Assembly: GCF_019649055.1 (NCBI RefSeq)
Contig: NW_026570668.1
Coordinates: forward strand, 1 to 21,551
DNA from: Paramacrobiotus metropolitanus
Lineage: Eukaryota; Tardigrada; Eutardigrada; Parachela; Macrobiotidae
Direction of reading: 5' to 3'
Length of the DNA stretch: 21,551 nucleotides
Notes under the pieces: generated by a model
The model's input: the letters and a program-made list of their open reading frames with translations, nothing else
Databases searched by the model: none
What the model was told of the DNA's origin: nothing
Shown here: positions 21,150-21,551 of the stretch, piece after piece
How the letters are laid out: every line of letters begins with the position of its first letter
Position numbering within the stretch: position 1 is the first letter of the stretch
Translations under genes and position numbers: made by a program

Positions 21150-21551
21150 AGATGAACAGTTTCTTACCGATCTTCTTTAACACAACAACTGCATATCACA
21201 CCAAATGGTAAATGTTTCGAACAACACTGGGAACAAGATGATTACAGAGGTAATGAGATTTAAGAACGGTTGTGAGAACCAAGAAATCCGCCTATAAGAC
21301 GATGCGACTGACCTCTCTTTACTGTCAGCATCCTGCATCCTTCCCTGCCAGTCAGATTAAGGATCCGGCAGCAAGACTACGCATCCGCTTATGGTTAGCT
21401 CACCTCTTACGGTACTGAAATGAAAAAATGCTTGCTGAAATTTTTGTACCAAAAGTTAGTCTACAGTCTGCAGAATTTCTCGGTCGGCCTCTGTAAAGTC
21501 TGGGCGCATGTTTGGGGCTTTGCCTAGAGTAACTTTATTAAGTATCACTAC
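21150..21551 (+). other. Right-hand intergenic region
   Basis: No gene is clearly present. It contains copy B of the dispersed repeat (21299-21404). On the minus strand, 21509-21456 reads MRPDFTEADREILQTV, which might be a small exon of a leftward gene; see the findings. Confidence 0.4.
21299..21404 (+). repeat. Dispersed repeat, copy B
   Basis: Partner of 17526-17613 in the same orientation, with the same block order and an extra TATGG-like insertion before TTAGCTCACC. The two copies lie about 3.8 kb apart on either side of the Groucho-like gene and the retroelement. Confidence 0.55.

Overview
This is intron-containing animal DNA. Short GT-AG introns interrupt genes for metazoan nuclear regulators: PR/SET-domain zinc-finger proteins, a FLYWCH zinc finger, a SPEN-type SPOC domain and a Groucho/TLE WD40 propeller. 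A 5'-truncated retrotransposon with a CCHC plus restriction-like nuclease end lies near the right edge. An invertebrate is likely; a tardigrade or another ecdysozoan is only a guess. Every convincing gene is on the + strand. I saw no tRNA, rRNA, CRISPR array or bacterial operon.

Layout. Positions 1-1372 hold the 3' half of a PRDM-like gene (copy 1). Positions 2126-6147 (copy 2) and 7076-11277 (copy 3) hold two more complete copies of the same eight-exon gene, so the left half is a tandem array of a PR domain followed by C2H2 fingers. Splice positions and phases match between copies, and promoter and 3' flanks were duplicated too. Positions 12062-14313 hold a FLYWCH gene ending in a BESS-like tail. 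Positions 15480-16630 hold a five-exon gene that is little more than a SPOC domain. Positions 17816-19646 hold a Groucho-type WD40 propeller without the Groucho Q (tetramerisation) domain. The SPOC and Groucho-like genes begin with the same short leader and first intron, so one 5' end has been copied in front of two co-repressor modules. Positions 20244-21138 are a truncated retroelement flanked by an 11-bp target-site duplication. Positions 17526-17613 and 21299-21404 share a dispersed repeat.

The most important caveat is that all six host genes carry one-base frame breaks while their splice sites and flanking frames are intact. Nearly all sit in short homopolymers, and most look like one missing base. 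Uncorrected homopolymer errors in the assembly explain this best. Real gene decay is also visible: a 7-bp tandem duplication in copy 2, and a shortened last exon in copy 1.

Functionally, every recognisable host gene looks like a DNA-binding or transcriptional co-repressor protein. Whether they act together cannot be told from sequence. The shared leader of the SPOC and WD40 genes is the most unusual arrangement seen.
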